From Neocallimastix lanati (nom. inval.) (lineage: Eukaryota > Neocallimastigomycota > Neocallimastigomycetes > Neocallimastigales > Neocallimastigaceae): a stretch of DNA of 64,000 nt. Below are positions 35,531 to 46,592 of this stretch, one piece after another. Location: positions 786,001 through 850,000 of the forward strand of contig JACVTC010000066.1 in NCBI GenBank assembly GCA_016946835.1, in the 5' to 3' direction. Position 1 is the stretch's first letter; the number at the start of each line of letters is the position of its first letter. A program made the position numbers and the translations under genes. The notes beneath the pieces were generated by a model, which did not search any database, was not told the origin of the DNA, and was given only the letters and a program-made list of their open reading frames with translations.

Positions 35531-36382
35531 ATGAGTAGTAGTTCTAGTAAATCTGTTAAAGATGACTATGAAAAGGCTTCTAATATGGCAAAGGATATTG
35601 AAGCTTTAGGTGCCAAGAACACAAAATTTTTCAGATGGAAAATGGAACTGGAAGACATTTTCGAAGATCTTAATCTATCTGAAAAAGAAAAGAAAAGAAT
35701 CAGTATTTCTACTACCACCGGCAAATTAAAAGAGTCTTGTACAAATATTTACTTTCAGAACAAAAAGTTATCCTTTGAGGAGTTTACTTCAAAGATTGAA
35801 AAATTAATTGATAATGGTAAATCATCAATTAAGAACCTTTCAAAACTCGAAAATATTAAAATTTCTAATTTAACAGTTAATGAATTTAACAGTGAATATA
35901 GTGACTTGCTACATGGAATATCTGATAGAGACAAACCATCTGTTGAAAGACAGATATTCCTGTACACTAAAGCCTTTAAAAGAAGAACACCAATTTTTAA
36001 TATTCTTTTAAATAAACAACCAAAATCCTTAGAAGATGCCATGAATTATGCTTTAAAAGCTGAAGAAACCATTAATGAATATGAGAGTGACGACGAAAGT
36101 GATTTTTACAAATCTAAAAAGAGAACCAACTTTTCAAGAAGAAGACAGTCAAATTCTAATAACTCAAGACTTTTCGAAAATAAAGACAAGAATGAAAAAT
36201 CAAAACAATCAAAAGAAGAATCCGATTTAGAAGCCCTCACCAAGAGTTTTGCCGAAATGAAGATTCATGTATGTCATCGTTGTAATCAGAAAGGTCACGA
36301 AGAACGCTATTTTCCTAACGAAATGACTGATCTCAACAAAGCTATTGCTTCTATTCTATCCTTACAAGACCATTTAAATTAA
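35531..36382 (+). CDS. Gag of element D
   Basis: The ATG at 35531 opens MSSSSSKSVKDDYEKA, about 93 bases after the 5' LTR. The product is about 283 residues: a helical capsid-like region to about residue 185, then a Ser/Lys/Asn-rich linker. The C-terminal knuckle reads CHRCNQKGHEERYF, so the fourth zinc ligand is Tyr instead of Cys, explainable by one G-to-A change. The frame is open to a TAA at 36380, just after the slippery heptamer. The mutated knuckle may impair RNA packaging in this copy. Confidence 0.85.
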   Translation: MSSSSSKSVKDDYEKASNMAKDIEALGAKNTKFFRWKMELEDIFEDLNLSEKEKKRISISTTTGKLKESCTNIYFQNKKLSFEEFTSKIEKLIDNGKSSIKNLSKLENIKISNLTVNEFNSEYSDLLHGISDRDKPSVERQIFLYTKAFKRRTPIFNILLNKQPKSLEDAMNYALKAEETINEYESDDESDFYKSKKRTNFSRRRQSNSNNSRLFENKDKNEKSKQSKEESDLEALTKSFAEMKIHVCHRCNQKGHEERYFPNEMTDLNKAIASILSLQDHLN

Positions 36383-36406
36383 TTAAGGGAAGTTCTCAAT
36401 CTTCCC
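36373..36406 (+). promoter_or_regulatory. -1 frameshift site of element D
   Basis: The gag frame ends CAT TTA AAT TAA. T TTA AAT (36373-36379) is in phase for -1 slippage and leads into a frame with no stop that continues into pol. Seven bases downstream GGGAAG pairs perfectly with CUUCCC around an 8-base loop (36387-36406). Confidence 0.88.
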
Positions 36407-39400
36407 ACCATATAAATAAAATTGAGACCTTCTCGGATAATGATACAGACACTGATGATAACTATTATGACTCAAAGGTCGATTATAAAAATCATAAAAA
36501 TATGTTAGAAGATCACATGACTGAAAATTTAGAAAAAAAAATTTTCCAAAATGATTTTTACCAATCAGAAAATGAGTATTCTTCAGAAAATTCTGATATT
36601 CTTGATTCTGATGATTCTACCACAGATCACGTGACTTCTTCAACCAATAAAAATGATATCAAAAACCTTATCTACGCTATCAAGAGAAAAGTTTCTGAAA
36701 CAAATTTTGAGAAAGATCACGTGACTAGCAAAAATAGTTTTAACAAAAATATGTCACGTGATGTAGCTGTACCCAAGAAGAGAAGGAACCTTAAAGAAAG
36801 TGCACTTCCTATTAGCACAAAGGCCACTCAATTGTTAGCACAACAAGAAAATCACGATATCGGAACATATCAACACAATAATTACCGTGGTGACAATACT
36901 ACTAAAAATAATAACACTGAAAGACTTGACATTCTAGACACGTCAATAATCAGTGGGAAAAACATTACTAGTGCCAAAAAGAAGAATAAAGAAATTAGAA
37001 ATAAAAGAAGACTTGGACCTGATGAAATAAATAAATCTTCAACAACTTTAGAAGACCCTCCAGACATTGAAATTGATGGCAACAAAACAAAAAGTAATTA
37101 TTACGACTTCCTTAGAACCATCCTAATGTTAGACAATAGGAAAGAATACGACCTATTTGATGCCCTTAATAATACTAACGCGGGAATCACGTTGCTCAGT
37201 TATTCGCAGTAAGTCCACTCCTTAGACGGCTATGTATCAAAGGTCTTAAATTAAATCCTAATGATATAAGGAAAATCAATTCTGTTCACCATGTGAATAT
37301 AAATGAAAACGATAGTGATTTCCTTATTAATATCTTTAAGAATATAAATTCAGAACCTTCCGATGATTCAAAGGCTCATCAAGACCCTGTTGAAAACCCC
37401 AAAGACAATATTAAAAGAATTAATGTACTTGGTAAAGCTGGCATTGCTTCCGTTATTGGTTCAGTTGACAAAAATATGGTTAAAGTCCTTGTCGATACGG
37501 GTTCTGAAGCTAATGTTATAACTACTTCCTTCTTTAAAATTATTGCAAAGAACCATAAAGTCCTTAAACTAGAAAGAAATTATTTCAAGGTTGCCGGAAA
37601 ACAGATTATTTCCTCAGATCAGGTCGTCCATCTATGTTTAAAATTTGAAAATTTAGATATTAATGTTCCTTTCTACATTTTAGATGATGATGACACTTCT
37701 TACGATATTATTATTGGTCGCCAAGTTCATAAGGATTATCGTTTATATATTGATCCTGACGACGATGCCTTATACAAAAAAACTGATTCTGGACCAGTTC
37801 TTGTTGCCCATCCTACGGATATTACTATTCCTGGAAACAGATTATACAGAATCTCTATATGTAATAGTACTAATGAACTACTTACTCTTTCAAAACGTTC
37901 AGATAATGATATTGAACTTAAAAATATTGATAACAAAAAATTAAATAATTTAATTAATGAATATAAAGATGTTTTAATCAATTCTATTGATGATGTTTCT
38001 GTCGCTAAAGCTGAACCACACTCCATTGAACTAACAAACAATAAACCAATTAAAATGAGACCTTATAAAACCTCTTTAGAACAATCTAATGCTCTCAAAG
38101 AAGAAATTATAAAACTGTTGAAGCATGGATTAATTGAACCGTCACACTCACCATGGTCTTTTCCCGTTATTCTCGTAAGAAAGAAAAATGGTAAATGGCG
38201 TATGTGTGTAGATTACAGAAGGTTAAATCAAATCACTATCAAAGACGCATATGCATTACCCTTTATTGATGAACTATTAGAATCAGTATTCGGTGCTAAA
38301 TATTTTTCTGCTATTGATCTCTTCTCTGGTTTTCATCAAATTCCAATGAATCCTAGGGATATTGAAAAAACTGCCTTTACAACCAAATACGGTAACTTCA
38401 ATTTTAAAGTTATGCCATTCGGATTAACCAACGCTCCTGCAACATTTCAAAGAGAAATGAATCGAATTCTTATGCCTCTCATTGGTGTCTGCTTGTTTGT
38501 TTACATGGACGATATTCTTGTATATTCTCCCACGTTGGAACAACACTTAAAGGATTTAGAAAAACTTTTTAAAATCCTTCGTGACAATAAATTTTCTATC
38601 AATATTGATAAATGTTCTTTTTGTAAGCATTCTGTTGAAGTTTTAGGTCATATGCTTACTGGTGAAGGTATTAAACCTGTTCCTTCAAAAGTTTTAGCCA
38701 TCATGTCCTGGGACATACCTAAAGATGTTTCTCAGCTTCGTTCTTTCCTCGGACTTATTAGTTATTATCGTAAGTTTATTCCTAACTTCGCTGGTTTCTC
38801 TAATTGTTTATATAAACTTACAAGTCCCAAAGTTCCTTTTGTATGGACTAATATTCATTCTGAAGCTTTCGAAAATCTTAAAAAGGCAATTTGTTCCAAT
38901 TCTGTGCTTAAATATCCTGACCCAAACCGTCCACTTATTATTCGTACAGACGCGTCCTCGTATGCAGTCGGTGCTGTTCTTTTACAAATTCAAGACTCGT
39001 CCAAGTTAGAATTTCCAATTTATTGTGTTAGTCGTTGTCTCAAAAATGCTGAAACTAGATACTCAGTTACGGAAAAAGAAGGTATTGCCGTTATTTTCGC
39101 TTTAAAAAAATTTCGTTCTTATATCTCTGCTTCTCCCTTTCCTGTAAAACTTTTTACTGATCATAAACCTCTTGTAGGTTTCTTTTATAACAGTATTCCT
39201 AATAAAGATCGTCATTTTAGATGGATTGCCATTTTTAACGAATTTCGAGTTGACCTTATTTATGATAAGGGTAAGAATAACGTTTTCGCTGATGCTCTTT
39301 CTCGTATTCCCTCTTCACAACATTTGAAAATTAATACCATTCACTCTATTCTTAGTAATGATGAAAGTAATGACGTTTCCTCATTTGCTCCTCCTAAAAT

Positions 39401-40543
39401 ATTAGAATATGTTAAAAAGAATTACTCATTTTATGATGGTTCTCTTGTTTTTCATGACAAATCTGGGAAGCTCCTTAAAGTTATTGAAGATGAGGATGTT
39501 AAATCTTCTCTAATCCGTAAAGCTCATCTTGTAGGCCATGAAGGTGTAGAAAAAACACTTTCTAGGTTGAAAGAAGCTTATTACTGGCCTGGTATGTATA
39601 AAGATATTGATAAATGTGTTAAATCATGCTTACGTTGTCAATGTTACCGTCCAAAACCGATTACTAAAAATCTTTCAAATATTCCCACTCCAGTCGAAAG
39701 ACCATTTGTTAGAGTTGGCCTTGACATAGTTGGTCCTCTCCCTATTACAAATAAAGGAAACCAATATTTAATTGTACTCGTAGACTATACAACAAAATGG
39801 GTTGAGGCTATGCCACTAAAAAATATTGAAAGTCAAGACGTAATATATTTTTTAAAGGATGTCTTTGCAAGACACGGTGTTCCAGAAATAATTGTAACTG
39901 ATAATGGTCCGCATTTTTTTTATCTGATATTACAAAAACAATGATAGACTTATATGGTTCATGGGTACAATTTGTAGCTCCACATCATCCTGAAGCTAAT
40001 GGACAGGTAGAAAATAGAAACAGAGAAATAATTAAAATACTAAGACACCTTTGTTTCAATCAAGAAAATTGGGATGATTATATTCCTGCTTCTTTATGGG
40101 CTCTTCGTACTACAAGATCTAGTGTTACTGGATTCAGTAGTTTCGAACTTCTCTATGGAAGGAAAGATTTATGGCCTCTTAGTGTAGTAATTTCCGATAT
40201 CAACAAAGCTAAAAACGAAACTAATGAAGAATACAATTTAAGAAGATTCATTTTACATCAAAAATGGGTTAAAGAAGCTATGGAAAATATTAAAAAAGCT
40301 CATGCCTACTGGTCACAAAGAAGTAAAGCAAGAGATAATATGAATCATAAATATAAGCCAGGAGATTTAGTGCTTGTTCGCTACATAGGAAGAAAAAAAT
40401 TAGATCCATTTTTCTTAGGACCATATAAAGTTTTAAAAGCATCAAAATATAATACCTTAATTCTAGAAACAATTGACACACATAAAATTTTAGAACGTAA
40501 CATACATATAAAAAATGTCAAACCGTACTTAGTATCAATATAA
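36379..40543 (+). pseudogene. Pol of element D (PR-RT-RNase H-IN), two frameshifts
   Basis: It opens with a Ser/Asp/Asn-rich region containing repeated GATCACGTGAC motifs in the DNA. A one-base frameshift near 37190 interrupts a segment whose correct frame (VAQLFAVSPLL) matches ITFGQLLDAAPKL of element B. It continues with protease VLVDTGSEANVI (DTG at 37494-37502), RT (KWRMCVDYRRLN, FVYMDD near 38510), RNase H (RTDASSYAVGAVLLQ) and the integrase zinc domain and catalytic core. A second frameshift in an eight-T run (39914-39921) lies just after TDNGP. The last frame gives the catalytic E (GQVENRN), a GPY motif (FFLGPYKVLK) and a stop at 40543. Homopolymer slippage or a sequencing error could explain the second break. 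Confidence 0.9.
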
Positions 40544-40608
40544 AAAAAAATAATAATAAATAAAAATAAATTTTAAATTGAAATTACTTTTGAGATCACT
40601 TTATTTTT

Positions 40609-40646
<38 letters not shown>

Positions 40647-40924
40647 ATATCCAATATTATCAGAAACTTACATTTTTATTTGAAAATTTCAGTAATATTA
40701 TTATAAATTAATAAAATATCCTTATTAATATCAATTATTTCATCAATAATACATTTATATGAAAACAAGACAAAAAAAAAAAAAAAAAAAAAAAAATTAT
40801 TATTAAAATTATTTCATTTATTTTTTTTAATTTTTTTTATTATTATATTTTTATAAAAAAAAAAAAAATTTTTTAATATTAAAATTATTTCATTTATTTT
40901 TTAATTTTTTTTTTTACTATATTT

Positions 40925-40966
<42 letters not shown>

Positions 40967-41060
40967 TTTAAATTTTAACAACCTTAAATTTATATTTTTC
41001 CTTATTATTATTATTTATTATTCTTTTCAGATATAAGTTATATCTTATGGGAGGAAAACT
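40544..41060 (+). other. 3' untranslated region of element D
   Basis: Noncoding, with very long poly-A tracts at 40613-40643, 40771-40796 and 40931-40962. A unit of about 75-110 bp ending in TTTTTATA plus poly-A is duplicated (40800-40870 and 40875-40965). It ends with the polypurine tract beside the 3' LTR. Confidence 0.7.
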
Positions 41061-41691
41061 TGATAAATAATAATAATATATATTAAGAAATAGTAAAAGA
41101 TTTTATAATATTTTAAATATTAAAATAATTAAATAGTAATAACTTAATAATAATCTTGTTCATAATATTAAATAATTATAATAATTTTTATTATTATAAT
41201 ATTATTTAATAATAATATTTATATACATTTGATTGGAAAATATAGTTACACCAACTATAATAATAATATAAATATAAAATTTTTTATATGGAATAATTAG
41301 TTCTTTAGAAATTAATTTATAAAATAATTATGAAATTTATTAAGAGAATTTATTTAGAAAAATAATGAATTTTAACAATTAAAAATATTTCTCAACGTTG
41401 TATAATCAACTATAAAAATATTAAATAAAAATTATTATTATAACAAATATATAAAGTTATAAACTATATTATTTATATTATAATATTTAACTATTTTAAT
41501 TATTTATAAAAAGAATTATAATATTTAATATATAGATTAAATATTATATAAATTTTTAATAAAACATTTTTTTTAAAATAATTAAGTAAATTTAAATATT
41601 AAATATCGGTAAAACTTGTTAAAATAAAACAAGGTAAAACGATATAAAATAAGTTTAAGAAAATAAAATAAATAATACCTTAAACTTATTA
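41061..41691 (+). repeat. LTR D, 3' copy
   Basis: Matches 34804-35437 with minimal differences. It is followed by caag and then LTR C3. Confidence 0.9.
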
Positions 41692-41695
41692 CAAG

Positions 41696-42482
41696 TGGTA
41701 TGGTTCATATAATTTTAGGAATATAATAATAATTAACACAAATAATAAAATTACAATAATAAAAAAAAAATAATTTGTTTTAAAATCAATATTTATTTAT
41801 TTAAATTTAAAAAAATAATAATATAATTATTTATTTAATAAAAAGAAAGTTATTGATTATATTTTATTTCACTAAAATTACATGTATTTATATTTTTTTA
41901 TCAAATTAAAATTTGTAAAGCCTAACTATTTTTTTAATAAACTAATTACTAATTATTTTTATAAATAAAACATTTAAATTGAAATTGAATTATTATTTTA
42001 GTTAATAATATTATTGTTATAAATAGTAGTTATATATTATTGAATTATTAATTATTTAATAATAGTTTAATACTAATATATATAAAATAAAAATAAAGAG
42101 ATTATACAGAATATTTTATTGTGGTTTAGTTAAATTTAGTAATTAAAAATAAATTTAAATTGATAACGAAAATTTTAATAACTAATTAAATAGATTTGAT
42201 TATTTTCAATATAACATAATACAAAAGAAATATAATATTAATATATTAAGTGGGCAAGGACAATATTCTTGGCTAAAGATTTTTAATACATTATAATGGA
42301 ATCGGATAGATAATTCAAAAAGGAATTATAAGTTAATTAGTGATTTATTAACTTAAGATTTCTATTTAGTAATATTTGAAGAATATTGGAAAGTTCCAAT
42401 TATATAGAATAGAATAATCTATAAGGTTAGAATAATTTATATTATTCTAGCACAATTAGTATTATTTATTCATTCTGTATTA
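41696..42482. repeat. Solo LTR C3, next to the tRNA gene
   Basis: Third copy of the C family. The left flank is acaag (41691-41695). The right flank is acaag followed by another caag (42482-42490), then TGTAAT and the tRNA. It ends 14 bp upstream of the mature tRNA start, the position typical of integration at a Pol III start site. Confidence 0.9.
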
Positions 42483-42496
42483 CAAGCAAGTGTAAT

Positions 42497-42568
42497 GCCA
42501 GCTTGGCTTAGTGGTAGAGCGTCGCTCTTGTAAAGCGAAGGTCGGTGGTTCGATTCCGTCAGTTGGCA
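42497..42568 (+). tRNA. tRNA-Thr, anticodon UGU
   Basis: A 72-nt cloverleaf with a 7-bp acceptor stem (GCCAGCT with AGTTGGC, one G-U pair), a D arm, an anticodon stem TCGCT/AGCGA with loop CTTGTAA giving anticodon UGU, a T stem GGTGG/CCGTC (two wobble pairs) with loop TTCGATT, and discriminator A. The internal promoter boxes are excellent: A box TGGCTTAGTGG (42504-42514) and B box GGTTCGATTCC (42547-42557). There is no encoded CCA and no intron. A TTTTT terminator follows at 42574-42578. It reads ACA codons. Confidence 0.95.
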
Positions 42569-42573
42569 AAAGC

Positions 42574-42578
42574 TTTTT
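42574..42578 (+). terminator. Pol III terminator of tRNA-Thr
   Basis: A run of five T starting six bases after the tRNA end. Confidence 0.85.
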
Positions 42579-44030
42579 ATAAATATATATTTTTAACAAT
42601 AGTTCGGTTTATGAATGAAATTATATATATATATATATATTTTTTGTGTTTATATTAATATATAAATAAATAAATAATTCAATACATTACATCGGTTAAT
42701 TAATAAAATTTTTGAAATTTTAATTTTTTTACATATTAATAAAATATTTTATTTAAGAAGATTTATTTTTTTCTTTCTCCAAAGTGTACTGACCTGTTGT
42801 GCCAACTCAATCTTTAAAATAACCTTTATTTATAATTAAATTTAATAATTAATAACCAGTTATTAATTATTAAAATTTATTTTATATCAAATACTAATAT
42901 TAAAAATATTTTATCAAATTAATTAAATGTTAATTCAAAATTATTAACTAAAAATTATTATTAACAAAATTTTATCAAAATTATTTTTTATTCATAATAA
43001 TTTATCAAAAGTTATTACATATTCATTATATATATATAACTATTTTTTATTATCAAAAATCTTTACAAAATTAAATCTAATTTATAATTGTATTTTAAAT
43101 TATATTAATTTATGAAATTATTTTATTGTAAATAAAAAATTGGCTTTGTTATGCTTTGTTATCATTCATTAGAATATATTATTTATTAAAATAAATGAAA
43201 ATTCAATAAATTTTTACTATTTATATTATTTTTATAAAATAAAAATAAAAAAAAAAAAGTTGAATAATTATGATTTTCGTTGTTTATTATTAATTAAAGA
43301 TGTAGTAAAAGTGAAGTCTCTCATTGCTGAAATTCTAAAGTTAATATTAGTAAAATATCTCAAAAAGAATTTTAATTATTTATTTGTTTATTCATTATTA
43401 CGTTTTGATAATAAATTAAACAAAATATAACTAACAAAAACAATATTTTTATAAAAATATGCTTATTAAAAAAAAATAATAAAAAAATACTAATAAAAAA
43501 GAAATCGTCTATTATTTTTAATTAATTTATTTTAAATTTTATAATTTTATAATTTTATTTAATTGCATTTCTAAGTTATGTATATATCTTATAATATATA
43601 TAACATATTATCTTTAGAAAATATATAATTATAAACATTAATATAATTTATACATGCTTGACTTAATATTTAAAATAATTACAAATTATTATTAAATATC
43701 AAACAAGTAAAATGTTTATTATTAAATTTAATAATAAAGTAATGTATTAATATTTATGAAAATAGTTCAATCATAAATATCTATTTTAAATATTAATTTA
43801 ATACCTTCTTGTATTTTAAAATATATTTATATTACTTTTTATTATTATATAATTATTCTATATTGAACTTTTTAATATCAGGTTGTATTAATTTAAGATG
43901 TTAAAATAAGCTAATTAGAATATTAAAAATGATAGTTAAAAACTATATATATATAATTTAGATAGTTTTATGATATTTATTATTATTTTTTTATATTACT
44001 CATAATTAATTTTTGGAATTACCCTTCCTC
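42579..44030. other. Intergenic, AT-rich
   Basis: No open frames or RNA genes recognised between the tRNA gene and the 3' end of the RGS gene. It contains an (AT)n run near 42625 and short homopolymers. This sequence is not part of any LTR family seen in the window, so the LTR stack stops at the tRNA. Confidence 0.6.
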
Positions 44031-45179
44031 TTATTTTTTTGAAGATTTCTCCTGTTGATGTACATAATTAGAATATGAGTTTAAATATATATTATCTATT
44101 ACTTCTCTATATGCTTGGTCATATATAACATAATATTCTTCTATTTTTTCTTCCATAGTTAAATCCGATTCAGATTCTTCATCCATAAGTTTCATTTTTT
44201 CATTAATATTCTTAATAATAGTACTCTGTATATTAATTTCATAAATGGCATTATTTGCAATGAAATTATCATAAAATTTTTTAGCTTCTTTCTCAACTAT
44301 ATTAAAATAAGTTTTATCATTTTTTTCTTTCCCATCATTTAATATAGTTGAAGCTAAAATTGATGATGTGCTAATTATTGAATTAGCGCGTTCACTAAAT
44401 CTACTTAATAAATTACTTTTTTGTAAACTTTCATCATGAGGTATTTTGTGTGATGGTTTTGATTCTGTTTCTGAAAATTCTTGAGATTTTAATGACTCTA
44501 CATTTGAAGAATTCCTTTCGGTTTTATTAAATAAATTTTTATATCTCCAATAATCTTGATAAAATAACTTAAAATAAATTTATTTATTAAAATATTCATA
44601 TATTTTAATACCATTATATAATTTAAAAAAAAATTACTTCTCATAATAATAATTTTAACATGAAAAAATAATATAATAAAATAAAGTTAATAATACTTAC
44701 AATGTTTTCAACACAGTTTTCATATCTACAAAACTCACCAAATTCTCTTAATTGAATTTTATCTTTCAACATATCCGTCATTGCTTGATAGTTAACCTTT
44801 AAATCTTTATTACGTTTATCTATATGTCTTATATCTTTTAACTGTATTAGTTTTATTTAATATAATAGAATAAAATAATGATATATTTTTCAATAATAAT
44901 GAAATATTTAAATAATAAATAATAGATATTATTATATAATAATGATTATATTATAATAATATATATATAGTTTTATTTTATTATATATATATTTATATTG
45001 ACTTTCTAATAATGATTAAATATATATATATTTATTATTCTTATAATTACCATTGTTAATGAAAAGAGTATTGTACATATTAAACAAGATATAAAGACAA
45101 AACTTTTATTGTAATTAAATTTTATCAATAAGAAAATTATATTAATATAAGTTTATAAATAATTATAATTAAAAAAAAA

Positions 45180-45210
<31 letters not shown>

Positions 45211-46592
45211 AAAAAATAAATAATATAATAATAATAGATATAGATCTATTAATAAAAGAATATAATACATACAATCCTGGAGGAATGTACTTAACAATTC
45301 TTGAACAAAGTAGCTTCTTATCAATAGATATTAATAAGAAACCTATATAACAAAATAGTTGAAGTATAATCAGCAAAATAATAGTTTTCTTCATTCTAAA
45401 TTTATCATCAAACTTCATTGCTTCAATTAATACTATTGGAAACCCGATTATTACTATAATAGCAAATTCAAGAATTTGTGGTAAATATGAGAGTCTTTTA
45501 TAATGTTATTATCATTTTTTTTAATAATAGTAAAAAATATAATTAATAATATTTGATGGTTAATATATATTAGAAAAAAAAAATTATATATCAAAATAAT
45601 AAAATATAATATTTAAGATATATTATATATTAATTTATTTATTTACCCTATACTACAAAACCCATTTTCTTTAATAAGATCATCAGTGAAATACATTAAA
45701 ATTGAATATAATACACTTATTACATTGAAAATAACTAATGCATTTAATGCTTTTGTCGATGAACACGAAGTGTAAAAATATTTAAAAAGAAATTTTTTAT
45801 TAAAAGTTTCGCTTTGTTTTTCATCCAATGATCCTAAAAATGAATTGAAATAGGCAATTTGGGATTTATAATAATATTTAAAATACTTAATAATAATAAA
45901 TATAACACCACCTAAATAGGTAGGATAGCCTATACAAATTTAAAATAATATATATTTATATTTTTTTTTATATTTATATTAAATTTGTCTATATTATTAA
46001 ATTTTTAATAAAAATGTTAAATTAATATGAAATAATTATATACTTATTGCTGTTAATAGATGATGTATAATGCATGGATAGCTCTCAAAATATATCTTAT
46101 TATTATCATTTATTTTGTTATGTTGTATTATTTTATTATATATTATATATCATATATTAATATTAAATATTATATATTAATTATTATTATTATTTATTAT
46201 CATTTAATTATTTAATATTATTTATTAATTATTATTATTATTTATTATCATTTAATTGTTTAATATTATTCTTATTTAATTAAAAAACATACTTCCAAAA
46301 AAAGATCATCGACTAAATCTAGTACGCTTCCAATTAATAAACATAAATAATATTTTACACATTGTCTTTTGAAAATATATGTTTTATGATAGCAAAGTAG
46401 CCAAATATTAACAATAAGAATAAATAATATCACGAAAATCCCGAAAACAACAAAAATGGGTGATATATCAACCATTTCATATAAATCCTCTTTTTTTTCT
46501 GCATATTTAGAGCATTTATTATAAAAACTTATACCTCCTTTATTATTCTCATCCCAAGGATATGGTACTGTTGTAGTATCTCTTTCTGTCAT
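44031..46592 (-). CDS. Seven-transmembrane RGS protein (predicted regulator of G-protein signalling), 7 exons
   Basis: Exons on the minus strand: 46592-46293, 46095-46044, 45929-45647, 45494-45273, 45102-45051, 44841-44701, 44567-44031. All introns are GT-AG, phases agree at every junction, and the product is 528 residues. Predicted membrane segments lie near residues 45-67, 81-99, 108-130, 178-197, 217-237, 248-268 and 286-303, followed by a cytoplasmic RGS-like domain from about 336 (LREFGEFCRYENCVENI, then LFYQDYWRYKN) to about 500, with a long Ser/Glu-rich insert. RGS domains speed GTP hydrolysis by G-alpha; a 7TM-RGS layout is known from plant RGS1 and some fungal receptors. The start is the only upstream ATG in the first exon frame. 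Function is inferred; no ligand can be suggested. Confidence 0.82.

Larger units (their letters stand above)
34804..41691 (+). mobile_element. Ty3/gypsy retrotransposon D, full length
   Basis: The only full Ty3 element on the plus strand. LTRs at 34804-35437 and 41061-41691 (634 and 631 bp) differ by a 3-bp indel and a couple of substitutions. acaag flanks both ends (34799-34803 and 41691-41695, overlapping LTR ends by one base). The PBS is at 35440, and the polypurine tract (GGGAGGAAAACT) ends at 41060. Gag is open; pol carries two frameshifts. Its proteins are clearly distinct from A, B and E and keep the standard D-T-G protease. Confidence 0.93.

Noticed and set aside
45137-46592. Three or more separate small membrane-protein genes
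   Set aside because: The pieces join through GT-AG introns in consistent phase into one 7TM-RGS gene.
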